64,000 nucleotides of DNA from Dermatemys mawii. Taxonomy: Eukaryota > Chordata > Testudines > Dermatemydidae. The stretch lies in assembly GCA_007922305.1 (NCBI GenBank), contig ML677344.1, positions 2,032,368 through 2,096,367 on the forward strand. Reading direction: 5' to 3'. The position numbers and the translations under genes were made by a program. Under the pieces are notes generated by a model. The model made no database searches and was not told where the DNA came from. It worked only from the letters and a program-made list of their open reading frames with translations. The stretch's first letter is position 1. Each line of letters starts with the position of its first letter. This document shows positions 63,666 to 64,000 of the stretch, piece by piece.

Positions 63666-64000
63666 GGGTCTTTTTTCCCTCTCGAAGGTTGGCAGCGAAT
63701 TCAGCACTCGGGCCATGTCCCCGTGCCGGAGTCCCAGGGTGTGAGGAGGTGGTGTTTGGCCTGGTGGTTGGTTTATGGCAGATAAACCAGGCCTGTTCTG
63801 TGTCCAGTTCGCAAGACTCGGGAATCCCTTCCTCTGACCTGCTGGTAACGAAGCAGCACGACGGAGCTGTCAGCTTAACATAGCTTAACAGTGTTTAACA
63901 GAGCGATGACAAGGGACTGTAACAACAGCGTCTCCCCGGCTAGTCCCAGGGCTGTTGTTGTGGGGCTCTATGACAGTCCGGTGACGGGCCATTTCCCATT

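Larger units (their letters stand above)
59324..64000 (+). other. ARAP1: ARAP1 intron, continuing past the window
   Basis: Contains a SINE (59430-59640), a solo LTR (60438-61522) and reversed SINE pieces near 63200 and 63540. Nothing I can name at 59700-60430 or 61530-63170. The expected next exon was not found. Confidence 0.75.

Noticed and set aside
1..64000. CRISPR arrays, operons or bacterial-type systems
   Set aside because: The tandem arrays have no spacers, and the gene structure is intron-exon throughout.

Overview
This is vertebrate genomic DNA, almost certainly from a turtle or another non-avian sauropsid. The organism call is an inference from the repeats: many CR1 LINE copies in both orientations, PIF/Harbinger transposons and their short non-autonomous relatives, Penelope-like elements with a GIY-YIG nuclease, and old MIR-type SINEs. 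There are no bacterial-style genes; most long open frames are chance frames in introns or fall inside repeats.

The only host gene I can support is ARAP1 (ArfGAP with RhoGAP, ankyrin repeat and PH domains 1), on the + strand. Twelve internal coding exons lie between 13233 and 59323. Each has AG/GT boundaries, and reading phase is kept across all of them, giving about 546 codons. In order they encode the C-terminal part of the proline-rich linker, an acidic stretch, PH domain 1, PH domain 2, the ArfGAP zinc finger and the ankyrin-like segment. The SAM-domain exons upstream, and the later PH, RhoGAP and RA exons downstream, were not found and should lie outside the window.

By region: 1-13232 is upstream intron or flank with a hAT-like MITE, a CR1 inserted inside another CR1, and a small TA-flanked MITE. 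13233-21822 carries three exons with a CR1 and a solo LTR between them. 21823-35552 is the largest intron (13.7 kb) and is rich in mobile elements: an LTR interrupted by a 91-bp Penelope foldback, a 4.5-kb Harbinger element that itself holds a LINE fragment, two abutting MITEs, a Penelope-like element with a GIY-YIG ORF and a hammerhead-like core, and the first of three 676-bp MITE copies. 35553-43385 holds four PH-domain exons with an LTR, a Charlie-type MITE with an 8-bp target duplication, and CR1 pieces. 43386-49709 holds an inverted pair of the 676-bp MITEs, a CR1 next to a LINE tail, and a 36-bp minisatellite that contains the only assembly gap (10 N at 49151-49160). 49710-59323 holds the ArfGAP and ankyrin exons, a GC-rich foldback element and a 46-bp minisatellite. 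59324-64000 is intron with a solo LTR flanked by a 5-bp duplication.

I found no unknown multi-gene system. The most notable items are the Penelope-like copies, the nested Harbinger element, the 676-bp inverted pair, the two minisatellites, and an in-frame stop codon that overlaps one ARAP1 splice donor.
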